DNA from: a virus
Strand: one strand, 5' to 3'
Length of the DNA: 46,274 nucleotides
IMG/VR virus record: IMGVR_UViG_3300010430_000093
Coordinates: 1-46,274 of that record
Positions 7,243 to 12,852 of this stretch are shown here, one piece after another; position 1 is the stretch's first letter, and each line of letters opens with the position of its first letter. The position numbers and the translations under genes are program-made. Below the pieces are notes generated by a model, which did no database searches, was not told where the DNA came from, and was given only the letters and a program-made list of their open reading frames with translations.

Positions 7243-7271
7243 ATTATATCAAATTTAGCAACACTTTTCAA
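7243..7271 (-). promoter_or_regulatory. Leftward sigma70-type promoter
   Basis: TTGAAA, 17-nt spacer, TATAAT on the minus strand, followed by a TATTATAATTTGGAG leader shared in style with the promoter at 6690-6718. Drives 6926-7219 and possibly much of the left cluster; back-to-back with the rightward promoter at 7326-7354. Confidence 0.7.
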
Positions 7272-7305
7272 GCTTATTTTTAACTCTAACAATATTTTCC
7301 AATAG

Positions 7306-7354
7306 ACCTAAACTAAAAATAGTACTTGACAACTACTATAAAGTATGTTATAAT
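7306..7354 (+). promoter_or_regulatory. Rightward perfect consensus promoter with upstream box
   Basis: TTGACA at 7326, 17-nt spacer, TATAAT at 7349: a perfect sigma70 consensus. The 16-mer ACCTAAACTAAAAATA at 7306-7321 begins exactly 20 nt before the -35, as it also does at the promoters at 17137 and 20737. It may be an UP element or a binding site for a phage regulator. Confidence 0.8.
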
Positions 7355-7637
7355 ATTAGTATAATTTAGGAAGATCTTGTCTTTATAATTTAAACTAGAA
7401 AAATTTATTCGCTTAGCGACTGTATTAAATAAATTTTGGAGGGGCCCCTCGGGAGGATCTGAAATTTCTTTATATGCATCAAGCTAAGCAGATTATAAAA
7501 TTTAATAATAAAGAAGAAAAATTTTTTTAATTTATAGTACTGAAAAACTTCACAGTGTATTCTCACACGTGTTATAATAAACATTTGCCCGCTTGCCGCC
7601 GAAGGCGGCTATTTGGGCAAACAACTAGAGGAGACTT
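7355..7637 (+). promoter_or_regulatory. Gene-free leader with palindromes and a second promoter
   Basis: About 280 nt between the promoter and the first rightward gene. It holds the palindrome GAGGGGCCCCTC (7439-7450), a possible second promoter (TTCACA at 7549, 18-nt spacer, TATAAT at 7573) and a two-tier hairpin at 7584-7621 just before the ribosome site AGGAGA. No ORF with a good start is visible. Confidence 0.5.
7584..7621 (+). repeat. Two-tier hairpin, GCCGCC-GAA-GGCGGC type, copy 1
   Basis: Outer stem TTTGCCC/GGGCAAA, inner stem GCCGCC/GGCGGC with a GAA loop. The same inner hairpin recurs at 8624-8638 (inside a gene) and 9545-9559. Here it ends a few nt before the ribosome site of the gene at 7638, so it could control translation. 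Confidence 0.65.
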
Positions 7638-8531
7638 ATGAAAATGAATCCATCAAAAATTAGTGCTGATGGCTTTTTAACTTCATTAGCAGAAAAAGTA
7701 ATGTCGGGAGACATGGAAAGAGGTAATAAATTATCTACCTCTCAATTAGAACGTATTGCAACCTTACTGGGACATCTTTCTAAGCAAGGCAACTTATACG
7801 ATATATTATTTAACGAATCTAACCAACGGGTTACACTAGATAATACTACAATTAATACAAAGGATTTAATGTGGTTTGTGTTGATGGATCATTCATATGC
7901 TAGAGGGTGGTATTGGCAACCTACAGGTAAGATGACTGCGGATACTTCAGTATGTGCGGGTGTACCATTAGCTTTTCTAGGGGCTAGACGTTTATATAAT
8001 AAGCCGTATATGTCCTGGCTTACTGATTTAGGTGAATTACATTGTGATATGTTTTTACCCCAAGGACTTAATAGTTGGAAAATTGATGATGAGGGTCAAG
8101 TAGTACATGAAGAATCTAATAGTTCCAGGGGCGGAGCTGCAGGACTTATTAGAGTATTTAATCAAGAAGATATGCACATTGATCTAGCCCATATCCATAG
8201 ATTAAGAGAAGAAGTACCCAGGTATACTAGTACATCTAAACCTAAAAAGGTGATACCTAGTAATATATCTGAAGATGAACGAGTTGGTAATTTATATAAT
8301 AATTGTTCTTATTTAATGCGTTGTATGATATTACAGGGATGGTGTTGGTATAATTTAAGCAGAAATGAGGATATGATTTTAGATTTTACTAGTTGGGACA
8401 ATAATTTACCTTCAATAGATAGTATGAGTCATGCTATGCAAGGATTAGCGCCCAAAGATACTAGAATTGCAAAAGGCTTTTTAGCTTTTACTAAAACTAA
8501 AGAGGAAGACTTACTTAACCTGAGTATGTAG
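7638..8531 (+). CDS. Unknown 297-aa protein, first rightward gene
   Basis: Good ribosome site (AGGAGACTTATG). Soluble, Trp-rich in two parts (ARGWYWQPTGKM near 90, MILQGWCWYNL near 232), with a Gly-rich SSRGGAAGLIRVF and an HIDLAHIHRLREE helix near 180. No signal peptide, no membrane span and no motif I can name. It is first downstream of a perfect consensus promoter, the position typical of early host-takeover or regulatory genes, but that is inference. Confidence 0.7.
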   Translation: MKMNPSKISADGFLTSLAEKVMSGDMERGNKLSTSQLERIATLLGHLSKQGNLYDILFNESNQRVTLDNTTINTKDLMWFVLMDHSYARGWYWQPTGKMTADTSVCAGVPLAFLGARRLYNKPYMSWLTDLGELHCDMFLPQGLNSWKIDDEGQVVHEESNSSRGGAAGLIRVFNQEDMHIDLAHIHRLREEVPRYTSTSKPKKVIPSNISEDERVGNLYNNCSYLMRCMILQGWCWYNLSRNEDMILDFTSWDNNLPSIDSMSHAMQGLAPKDTRIAKGFLAFTKTKEEDLLNLSM

Positions 8532-8563
8532 AAATCAAAAATAGATAAGGATGATTTATCATT

Positions 8564-8863
8564 ATGAATAATACAGTAGATAGTGGTGGCGGACCAGTTA
8601 CGTCCGTTAAAAATGGCCCAGTTGCCGCCGAAGGCGGCGAGTTGGGGCAAGAGTTGGGTAATACTTTAGAAGAGGGTAATTGGAACTGGGAATTACCGGG
8701 TGGTAAGATGAGTATGAGTATTAATTATAAACAAGGTCTTGTTACTAAAGTAGAGTATGATACTTTTTGTGATGAAGCGAGGGAAGCCTACGACGAATCA
8801 TTACAAGTAATAGTGGATGCATTAGAAGAAATAAAACAAAGGATAATAGAGTATGGTAAGTAG
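8564..8863 (+). CDS. Hypothetical protein, 99 aa, containing the hairpin repeat
   Basis: AAGGATGATTTATCATT precedes the ATG. The N-terminal 45 residues are Gly-rich and low complexity; residues 20-27 (VAAEGGEL) are encoded by the GCCGCC-GAA-GGCGGC hairpin found twice in non-coding DNA. The C-terminal half (EYDTFCDEAREAYDESLQVI onward) is a clean helix. The stop overlaps the next gene by 11 nt. Function unknown. Confidence 0.65.
   Translation: MNNTVDSGGGPVTSVKNGPVAAEGGELGQELGNTLEEGNWNWELPGGKMSMSINYKQGLVTKVEYDTFCDEAREAYDESLQVIVDALEEIKQRIIEYGK
8624..8638 (+). repeat. GCCGCC-GAA-GGCGGC hairpin, copy 2 (in-gene)
   Basis: Same 15-nt hairpin as 7594-7608 and 9545-9559, in frame inside the 99-aa gene. 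Flanks CCCAGTT/GAGTTGGGGC partly extend the stem as in copy 1. Confidence 0.6.
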
Positions 8864-9254
8864 TTATACAAAGAAAGAAGTAGATAAAATGGTGGACATG
8901 TATACTAGTGATCCTTGCCTCCAGGTTGTAAGTAAGTTGTCTGTCATGCTTAACAGACCTAGAAAATCCATTATCAGCAAACTTGTACGCGAAGGCGTGT
9001 ATGTGCGCAAGGGTTACACTACTAAGACAGGTGAGACACCAATTACTAAGCTTCAGCTAGTACGAGCTATAGAGGATGCTATAGATACTAAATTACCTGA
9101 TTTAGAAAAGGCTCCAAAGAGTACTTTAAAGATGCTATCAGACACTATAGTAGAACAGTCACAACTATTAGAAGATACGCTAGAAGAATTAAAGAATACA
9201 GCTAAACCAGACAGAGTAAGGCGTGATATACTAGAAATATTAGAAAGTAAGTAA
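8853..9254 (+). CDS. Probable DNA-binding protein, RAKLxREGxY family, 133 aa
   Basis: Layout: YTKKEVDKMVDMYTSD ... LSVMLNRPRKSIISKLVREGVYV (residues about 28-51), which reads like a helix-turn-helix, then a linker and a helical C-terminus (LVRAIEDAIDTKLPDLEKAPKSTLKML). The same sequence plan occurs in the leftward genes at 9721 and 10734 (LGKxxxSxRAKLxREGxYV; SLEKATK). Similar small proteins are common in marine phages without assigned function. This copy has an extra coiled-coil tail (VEQSQLLEDTLEELKN). A terminator follows, then tandem palindromic operators it could bind. Confidence 0.7.
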   Translation: MVSSYTKKEVDKMVDMYTSDPCLQVVSKLSVMLNRPRKSIISKLVREGVYVRKGYTTKTGETPITKLQLVRAIEDAIDTKLPDLEKAPKSTLKMLSDTIVEQSQLLEDTLEELKNTAKPDRVRRDILEILESK

Positions 9255-9260
9255 TACATG

Positions 9261-9284
9261 AAGCCCCTTAACTGGGGCTTTTTT
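9261..9284 (+). terminator. Rho-independent terminator of the 7638-9254 operon
   Basis: AAGCCCC/GGGGCTT stem, 6-nt loop and six T, 6 nt after the stop at 9254. Confidence 0.85.
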
Positions 9285-9296
9285 GTGTCTGCAATA

Positions 9297-9363
9297 TACC
9301 TAAATTTTAGGTACTTCCACCTAAAATTTAGGTGGATAAAATTAACCTATTTTTTATATAGGT
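9297..9363. promoter_or_regulatory. Three operator-like ACCTAAA palindromes
   Basis: TACCTAAA-T-TTTAGGTA at 9297-9313 and CCACCTAAA-A-TTTAGGTGG at 9317-9335 are perfect palindromes whose centres are 21 bp apart (two helical turns). A weaker ACCTAT...ATAGGT follows at 9345-9363. The half-site ACCTAAA is also the start of the 16-mer promoter box at 7306, 17117 and 20717. Confidence 0.6.
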
Positions 9364-9582
9364 CGAGGGGCACCAAGAAAATTGTCAAGTAAGAATTTTT
9401 CCAGGCCCCACTACGCCGCTACGCGGCACTGGGGGGTATAAAGAGACCCAAAGTAGGGTATAGGGGTCCTCTACAGGGGCAAAAGTCGGGAAAAGTGCTA
9501 AAATCTTCGTAAATGTACTAAAATGTCTATATTTCCACGCATTTGCCGCCGAAGGCGGCTATTGTGGCGGGAAAAGATTAAC
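9364..9582. other. Gene-free stretch with hairpins
   Basis: Holds a hairpin at 9406-9434 (CCCCA/TGGGG outside, GCCGC-TAC-GCGGC inside), an imperfect direct repeat around GTGCTAAAAT/GTACTAAAAT (9497-9525) and copy 3 of the GCCGCC-GAA-GGCGGC hairpin at 9545-9559. No gene seen. Confidence 0.5.
9545..9559 (+). repeat. GCCGCC-GAA-GGCGGC hairpin, copy 3
   Basis: Identical 15 nt to copies at 7594 and 8624, with TTT before and TATT after as in copy 1. Located 24 nt upstream of the promoter at 9583. Confidence 0.6.
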
Positions 9583-9611
9583 TTGACTTGTTTATGCCAA
9601 TATGGTATAAT
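9583..9611 (+). promoter_or_regulatory. Rightward promoter facing a leftward gene
   Basis: TTGACT, 17-nt spacer, TATAAT. No rightward ORF follows; the transcript would run through hairpins at 9659-9682 and then antisense into the gene at 9721-10047, so an antisense or short non-coding RNA is likely. Confidence 0.65.
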
Positions 9612-9650
9612 ATAATGGGGAAGGCTGTGCCGAACTGGCGCTAACGCGCA

Positions 9651-9682
9651 TAAAAAAGGCTGCAGGCATTTCTGCCCGCAGT
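9651..9682 (-). terminator. Leftward terminator after gene 9721-10047
   Basis: On the minus strand ACTGCGGGCA-GAAA-TGCCTGCAG followed by CC and six T. Confidence 0.75.
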
Positions 9683-9720
9683 CTCCACCAGTACTCGGAG
9701 TGGATTTTCCCGAGTGATTA

Positions 9721-10047
9721 CTATAGCGCTGCCAGTACCTTGCTCAGCGCTACCTTAGTAGCCTTCTCTAGAGAACCAATTACGTCCTCATCAACGTCGA
9801 GCTTCAGCGCTATCGCGGTTACTAACTCGGCCTTGAGTGGTCCAGCCTTGCCCTTCTCTACCTTAGTCAGGGGTACGTAGATGCCCTCACGGGTCAACTT
9901 AGCACGTACAGAGGCCTCGTTCTTGCCCAGCTCGTCAGCGAGCTGACGTACTTGGGCCTTGCGCACCTCGTCGGTAGCTTCGCCATCATATACTGCGTGC
10001 AGGCGAGCAACAGCCTCATCGGTGTAGTTTACAACTTTTTCCGTCAT
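9721..10047 (-). CDS. Probable DNA-binding protein, RAKLxREGxY family, 108 aa
   Basis: Starts MTEKVVNYTDEAVARLHAVY with AAGGACAAGACC before the ATG; a longer frame to 10107 exists but lacks a ribosome site. The core ADELGKNEASVRAKLTREGIYVP (about 38-60) is a probable helix-turn-helix shared with 8853-9254 and 10734-11141, and a C-terminal EDVIGSLEKATKVALSKVL follows. It has its own consensus promoter (10160-10188) and terminator, so it is a single-gene unit. Codons are more GC-rich than in the structural genes. Likely a regulator or nucleoid-like protein; unproven. Confidence 0.75.
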   Translation of the reverse strand: MTEKVVNYTDEAVARLHAVYDGEATDEVRKAQVRQLADELGKNEASVRAKLTREGIYVPLTKVEKGKAGPLKAELVTAIALKLDVDEDVIGSLEKATKVALSKVLAAL

Positions 10048-10159
10048 GGTCTTGTCCTTATCTGTGAATTGAATATATATTGTACCTGAAGTACTCGTAG
10101 AAATCAAGCCTAAATTTTTTGCCCTTATCTACTAGGGGCTTCCCCCGATTTCTAAAATA

Positions 10160-10188
10160 ATTATATCACCCCAGGACACAAATGTCAA
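10160..10188 (-). promoter_or_regulatory. Leftward perfect consensus promoter for 9721-10047
   Basis: Minus strand TTGACA, 17-nt spacer, TATAAT, about 110 nt before the start codon. Confidence 0.8.
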
Positions 10189-10204
10189 TATCAAAATTTT
10201 TTTC

Positions 10205-10233
10205 TTGATTTTATTTAGCCGCTGTGGTATACT
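10205..10233 (+). promoter_or_regulatory. Rightward promoter of a short non-coding unit
   Basis: TTGATT, 17-nt spacer, TATACT, with a GTGGTATACTGGCGCG core that closely resembles GTGGTAAAATTGGCGCG at 12721-12737. It lies back-to-back with the leftward promoter at 10160-10188. Confidence 0.65.
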
Positions 10234-10239
10234 GGCGCG

Positions 10240-10308
10240 CCCGCGCGTAATACTAAAAAGGCTCCAGGGTCTACTAGGTACTGGCGCATACGCGTATGCG
10301 CCATTTTT
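10240..10308 (+). ncRNA. Putative ~70-nt small RNA
   Basis: Bounded by the promoter at 10205-10233 and by the 22-bp perfect palindrome at 10282-10303 (half-arm TGGCGCATACG) followed by five T, a strong terminator. No start codon with ribosome site is inside. The 5' part is GC-rich (GCGCGCCCGCGCG). Inferred from promoter and terminator only. Confidence 0.45.
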
Positions 10309-10337
10309 ACGTCTACACGTTGAACGGGCATATTAGC

Positions 10338-10357
10338 ATATGCGCAATTGCGCATAT
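10338..10357. repeat. 20-bp perfect palindrome
   Basis: Half-arm ATATGCGCAA, flanked on both sides by GCATATTAGCAT-type direct repeats (10328-10375). Operator- or cruciform-like. Confidence 0.55.
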
Positions 10358-10390
10358 TAGCATATTCTAATATACGAAGGCGTTACTTTC

Positions 10391-10419
10391 ATTATAACAC
10401 ATCGCTCCGGTTTTGTCAA
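10391..10419 (-). promoter_or_regulatory. Leftward perfect consensus promoter inside repeat DNA
   Basis: Minus strand TTGACA, 17-nt spacer, TATAAT. No leftward gene follows before 10047; the transcript would be ~130 nt of palindromes. Its -35 is half of the 26-bp operator-like palindrome at 10415-10440. Confidence 0.65.
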
Positions 10420-10440
10420 TAGTGGAATATACGTATTGAC
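10415..10440. repeat. GTCAATA...TATTGAC palindrome, copy 1
   Basis: 26 bp with arms GTCAATA and TATTGAC; the same total length as copies at 12588-12613 and 14592-14617. Overlaps a -35 box, as a repressor operator would. Confidence 0.6.
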
Positions 10441-10454
10441 ACGCGGGGCGGGAT

Positions 10455-10560
10455 CGGACACCCTCGGGGTGGGTGGGTGGGCCGGATACCCTCGTTAGAA
10501 TGAGTCTAAAGGTATTATGTTAAGTCGGACACCCTCGCGGTGCGAGGGTGTCCGGCTCCG
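10455..10560. repeat. GGACACCCTCG repeat cluster 1
   Basis: Direct copies CGGACACCCTCG (10455) and CCGGATACCCTCG (10482), then a 12-bp hairpin at 10526-10554 (CGGACACCCTCG, loop CGGTG, CGAGGGTGTCCG) and CCGGCTCCGCCGG. A hairpin CAAGC...GCTTG around a TTTTT/AAAAA stem follows (10569-10597), close in design to one at 13365-13398. Confidence 0.7.
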
Positions 10561-10651
10561 CCGGGCTTGTCAAGCGTTTTTTGCAAATAAAAAGCTTGCA
10601 ATCGGCCTGGAGCTGTGCTAGGACTCCGAGCCTAAATCGCAAGCACAGAAA

Positions 10652-10679
10652 AGCCCCGATTGCAAGGGCAATCGGGGCT
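10652..10679 (-). terminator. Leftward terminator of 10734-12453 cluster
   Basis: 12-bp perfect stem AGCCCCGATTGC, 4-nt loop, then TTTT on the minus strand. Confidence 0.8.
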
Positions 10680-10733
10680 AGTGTTAGACGTTTTTTAATT
10701 GGGGCTAACTAGCCAATTTTTTCGAGCCGAAGT

Positions 10734-11141
10734 TTATTCGGCTTGTGTTTCCTCGACTTCCGTTTCCTCAACGCTGTCGGCAAGTTTCGCCGCAGCCTGA
10801 ACTGTCGTGCGCAGAAACAGCAGGCAATTCTTTGTTGCCTTCTCAAGACCAGACAAGGACGTATCCGCATCCACGCTTAACGCATCGGCAATTTGTCCGA
10901 CAATCGTTTCCTTCGTTTCTGCCTTCTTGTTGTCTTTGGTCTTGTATTCCTTTTTCACATACAGACCCTCGCGAACCAATTTCGCACGTATGCTCTTAAC
11001 ACCTTTTCCGAGTTCATCCGACAACGCTTGCAATTGTTCCTCGCGATGTTCCTCGGAATCTTCCGGCTTGTAAACTTCGTGCAACCGAGAAACCATTTCC
11101 TCGGAATAGTTCGCCTGTGTTACCTTTTTCGTTTCTGTCAT
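10734..11141 (-). CDS. Probable DNA-binding protein, RAKLxREGxY family, 135 aa
   Basis: Third member of the family: NYSEEMVSRLHEVYKPEDSE, then LSDELGKGVKSIRAKLVREGLYVKK (about 42-66) and SGLEKATKNCLLFL. It has a longer acidic tail (SVEETEVEETQAE). AGAGGGTAAGAAAATG is its start context. Last gene of a leftward cluster with the exonuclease and HAD genes; the base composition is clearly richer in GC than the virion genes. Function unproven; DNA binding inferred from the probable helix-turn-helix. Confidence 0.75.
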   Translation of the reverse strand: MTETKKVTQANYSEEMVSRLHEVYKPEDSEEHREEQLQALSDELGKGVKSIRAKLVREGLYVKKEYKTKDNKKAETKETIVGQIADALSVDADTSLSGLEKATKNCLLFLRTTVQAAAKLADSVEETEVEETQAE

Positions 11142-11181
11142 TTTCTTACCCTCTAGAGTTTCGCGGAACCCGCCGCGCCGG

Positions 11182-11910
11182 TCAATCTAAAAGTGTGCCC
11201 CGGATTTTTTGCGCGTGTCGCCACGGCATGTGTTGAACGTCGTTATACGGAATAGGCTTGCGCCGCGCTAACAGTCGCAGCAAAATTTCTACTTCGATTT
11301 GTGCGTCTGCTAGTGCCGTGTGGCTTTCAACAAAATCGGGATTGCCAGTAAGGAACGCATAAGTTTTTTCAGCAGTTGTACGCACGTTATTCGCATCTGT
11401 GATAAACCCTTTTTCGCTTCCGTGCTTGTACGCGAAATCGTGGTATAGCTGCGAATTCAAAAGCGTTGAAGTTGAAAAGAGATACAAGTCCAGCAGCGTT
11501 AAGCGTGAAAGATTTATATTTTTCTCGGTAAGCATACGATGAGTTTTATTTAATGCGCCTAAGTCAAAACTGATGTTATACGCGCAAAAAACGTCAACGT
11601 CATACGTCAGTATATCCTCGCGCATCTGTTGAAGTATGTCGCGCCATTTGACCAGTCGAAAAGTGTGGTCTGCGATATTCGGAATATACAAGCTAAAAAT
11701 CTTTCCGCCAAACATCGCGCGCCAATCTTTATTAAATAACGCGCCTAGCATCAAACGAGGATTGGTTAGTATTTCGCTAACCAAAAAAGTACGTTCGCAA
11801 AAAATCTTACCTTTGCGATTTGTTATAACGTACGCAAAATCGAAAACGATTGCCTTTGATCCTAAGCCGGTCGTTTCCGTGTCGCAAACAAAAAACCTTT
11901 TTTCTTTCAT
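11182..11910 (-). CDS. DnaQ-like 3'-5' exonuclease (DEDDh)
   Basis: 242 aa. Exo I is VCDTETTGLG with D10 and E12; Exo II is AYNISFDLGAL with D116; Exo III is HTALADAQIE with H197 and D202, so the full DEDDh set is present. Family members remove nucleotides from 3' ends of DNA or RNA with two metal ions. A longer frame begins at a TTG (11958), but the ATG at 11910 overlaps the stop of a 26-aa gene as ATGA and is chosen. It may proofread for a separate polymerase or degrade host nucleic acid; no polymerase is in the window. Confidence 0.88.
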   Translation of the reverse strand: MKEKRFFVCDTETTGLGSKAIVFDFAYVITNRKGKIFCERTFLVSEILTNPRLMLGALFNKDWRAMFGGKIFSLYIPNIADHTFRLVKWRDILQQMREDILTYDVDVFCAYNISFDLGALNKTHRMLTEKNINLSRLTLLDLYLFSTSTLLNSQLYHDFAYKHGSEKGFITDANNVRTTAEKTYAFLTGNPDFVESHTALADAQIEVEILLRLLARRKPIPYNDVQHMPWRHAQKIRGTLLD

Positions 11911-11987
11911 GCTGTCAACGCTCCCAAAATGATACAAAGAATAATCAAGAATAAACAAAAGATTTTTTCTGTCGTGTCGTGTCTCAT
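11907..11987 (-). CDS. Tiny membrane peptide, 26 aa
   Basis: MRHDTTEKIF then CLFLIILCIILGALTA: a charged head and one membrane span. It links the HAD gene (stop 11989) and the exonuclease (ATGA overlap), which supports translation. The same plan (charged head, single span ending in xTA*) is seen in the 28-aa peptide at 13942-14028. Confidence 0.5.
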   Translation of the reverse strand: MRHDTTEKIFCLFLIILCIILGALTA

Positions 11988-11988
11988 A

Positions 11989-12453
11989 TCAAGCACCCTG
12001 TTGCGATGGAATATAGAAACATTTTGTAAACATGCTGCGCAATGCGTCGATGTTTTTCGGATTGTCTTCCCACAAGTAACGCGGCAAATTTTGAAACTGT
12101 CGCAGATTAAAAAATCTTTGCAATTGGCGACGTTTTAATACTGCGTCGTTTTGCATATTGCCAACAGGTCGCATTAGCAAAACATTAGGCTCGCCAAGCC
12201 TATCGTAAATAAATCTTTGGTCGTGCGCAGTCCATTGTCGCGCGGTGCAAACGATAACAAACGTGTAAGGGTCGATACATGCGAATTGATAATGCGAGGA
12301 ATGCGGTAGGATTTTGTCGAGTGCGATTTTATCCGGTGTGCGGTTTTTTATCCAGTAGTCTAAATCGATGGATCCGTCTGACAAATTGCGGTAGCGATGC
12401 GAGCTATCTACAAGCACCCCGTCTAAATCGTAAATGTTCATCTGTTTAAACAA
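11989..12453 (-). CDS. HAD-superfamily phosphatase-like protein, 154 aa
   Basis: Motif I YDLDGVLVDSS (D9, D11), motif II VIVCTAR (T70), motif III Lys near 107 and motif IV LWEDNPKN (E129, D130) give a complete HAD set. The small cap-less size and CTAR sequence resemble the 3'-phosphatase domain of phage polynucleotide kinase and related nucleotide phosphatases. The first codon is probably TTG at 12453 (AGAGGA 8 nt before it); ATG at 12441 is the alternative. It leads a cluster with an exonuclease, so a nucleic-acid end-processing role is a reasonable guess. Confidence 0.8.
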   Translation of the reverse strand: MFKQMNIYDLDGVLVDSSHRYRNLSDGSIDLDYWIKNRTPDKIALDKILPHSSHYQFACIDPYTFVIVCTARQWTAHDQRFIYDRLGEPNVLLMRPVGNMQNDAVLKRRQLQRFFNLRQFQNLPRYLWEDNPKNIDALRSMFTKCFYIPSQQGA

Positions 12454-12511
12454 TCGGTAAATCCTCTAAAAATTCGGCGTAAATAAAAAAAGAGTACAGG
12501 AAATTTAGACC

Positions 12512-12529
12512 CTTGTCTAGCTAGACAAG
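12512..12529. repeat. 18-bp perfect palindrome in HAD leader
   Basis: Half-arm CTTGTCTAG; lies about 60 nt upstream of the HAD start codon, so it is either an operator or a leader hairpin. Confidence 0.5.
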
Positions 12530-12587
12530 AGCGAAAAACTGTGCTAGGCAATTTCGCCGATTTGACTAGCACGTGGGCCAGGGTTTT

Positions 12588-12613
12588 GTCAATAGGTAGT
12601 TATACCTATTGAC
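12588..12613. repeat. GTCAATAGGTA palindrome, copy 2
   Basis: Perfect 11-bp arms GTCAATAGGTA/TACCTATTGAC with a 4-nt centre. Each arm contains a TTGAC, that is, a -35-like element on both strands. Confidence 0.65.
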
Positions 12614-12628
12614 GCGCCCGGCTGCGCC

Positions 12629-12655
12629 GGGCACCCTCGCACCGCGAGGGTGTCC
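12629..12655. repeat. GGACACCCTCG hairpin of leftward cassette
   Basis: GGGCACCCTCGC, 3-nt loop, GCGAGGGTGTCC; near-perfect 12-bp stem overlapping a CCCGGC/GCCGGG stem at 12617-12631. Confidence 0.65.
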
Positions 12656-12656
12656 G

Positions 12657-12681
12657 AATGCGAATGATAATCATTCGCATT
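12657..12681. promoter_or_regulatory. Fur-box-like palindrome A
   Basis: 25-bp perfect palindrome, half-arm AATGCGAATGAT around one base. Its centre AATGATAATCATT equals the middle 13 bases of the classical 19-bp Fur box; 15 of 19 positions match overall. It overlaps the -10 of the leftward promoter at 12679-12707, a normal repressor position. Confidence 0.6.
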
Positions 12682-12707
12682 AAAGAATCCGGATAATCTC
12701 TTGACAA
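12679..12707 (-). promoter_or_regulatory. Leftward promoter, shares -35 with a rightward promoter
   Basis: Minus strand TTGTCA, 17-nt spacer, TTTAAT. Its -35 (12702-12707) overlaps the rightward -35 (12701-12706) by five bases within CTTGACAA. Confidence 0.6.
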
Positions 12708-12729
12708 TGCTTGCGCGTTGTGGTAAAAT
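12701..12729 (+). promoter_or_regulatory. Rightward promoter of hairpin cassette
   Basis: TTGACA, 17-nt spacer, TAAAAT, followed by TGGCGCGGCC. Start expected near 12736. Confidence 0.75.
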
Positions 12730-12737
12730 TGGCGCGG

Positions 12738-12762
12738 CCAAATGAGAACGATTCTCATTTGG
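12738..12762. promoter_or_regulatory. Fur-box-like palindrome B
   Basis: Perfect 11-bp arms (CCAAATGAGAA) with a 3-nt centre. AATGAGAA..ATTCTCATT differs at one defined position from the Fur consensus AATGANAATNATTNTCATT. It covers about +2 to +27 of the rightward promoter. Confidence 0.6.
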
Positions 12763-12788
12763 ACACCCTCGCAGGTGCGAGGGTGTCC
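12761..12788. repeat. GGACACCCTCG hairpin of rightward cassette
   Basis: Perfect 12-bp stem GGACACCCTCGC with AGGT loop; shares two bases with the Fur-like palindrome. Confidence 0.7.
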
Positions 12789-12795
12789 GGTTTGC

Positions 12796-12818
12796 AAGTG
12801 CTTGTCAAGCACTTTTTT
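12796..12818 (+). terminator. Terminator of rightward cassette
   Basis: AAGTGCTT-GTC-AAGCACTT followed by T to 12818. Confidence 0.75.
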
Positions 12819-12823
12819 CACAC

Positions 12824-12852
12824 AAAAAAATCCCGCCTATTGGCGGGATTTT
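12824..12852 (-). terminator. Leftward terminator after structured RNA region
   Basis: AAAATCCCGCC/GGCGGGATTTT stem with a 4-nt loop; seven T on the minus strand, only four on the plus, so mainly leftward. Confidence 0.8.

Larger units (their letters stand above)
12736..12818 (+). ncRNA. Putative ~80-nt three-hairpin small RNA
   Basis: From the promoter at 12701-12729 to the terminator at 12796-12818. The RNA would fold into three successive stems: the Fur-like palindrome (12738-12762), the 12-bp GGACACCCTCGC hairpin with AGGT loop (12761-12788) and the terminator. No start codon with a ribosome site fits. The same promoter, palindrome and AGGT-loop hairpin order is seen leftward from 14731. 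Confidence 0.5.

Noticed and set aside
9618-9710. tRNA-like RNA ending in CCACCA
   Set aside because: No T-loop GTTCRANNC, no anticodon stem of correct length; only the CCACCA text is similar.
12606-12821. Leftward 71-codon open frame
   Set aside because: Made of palindromes and terminator sequence with no ribosome site.
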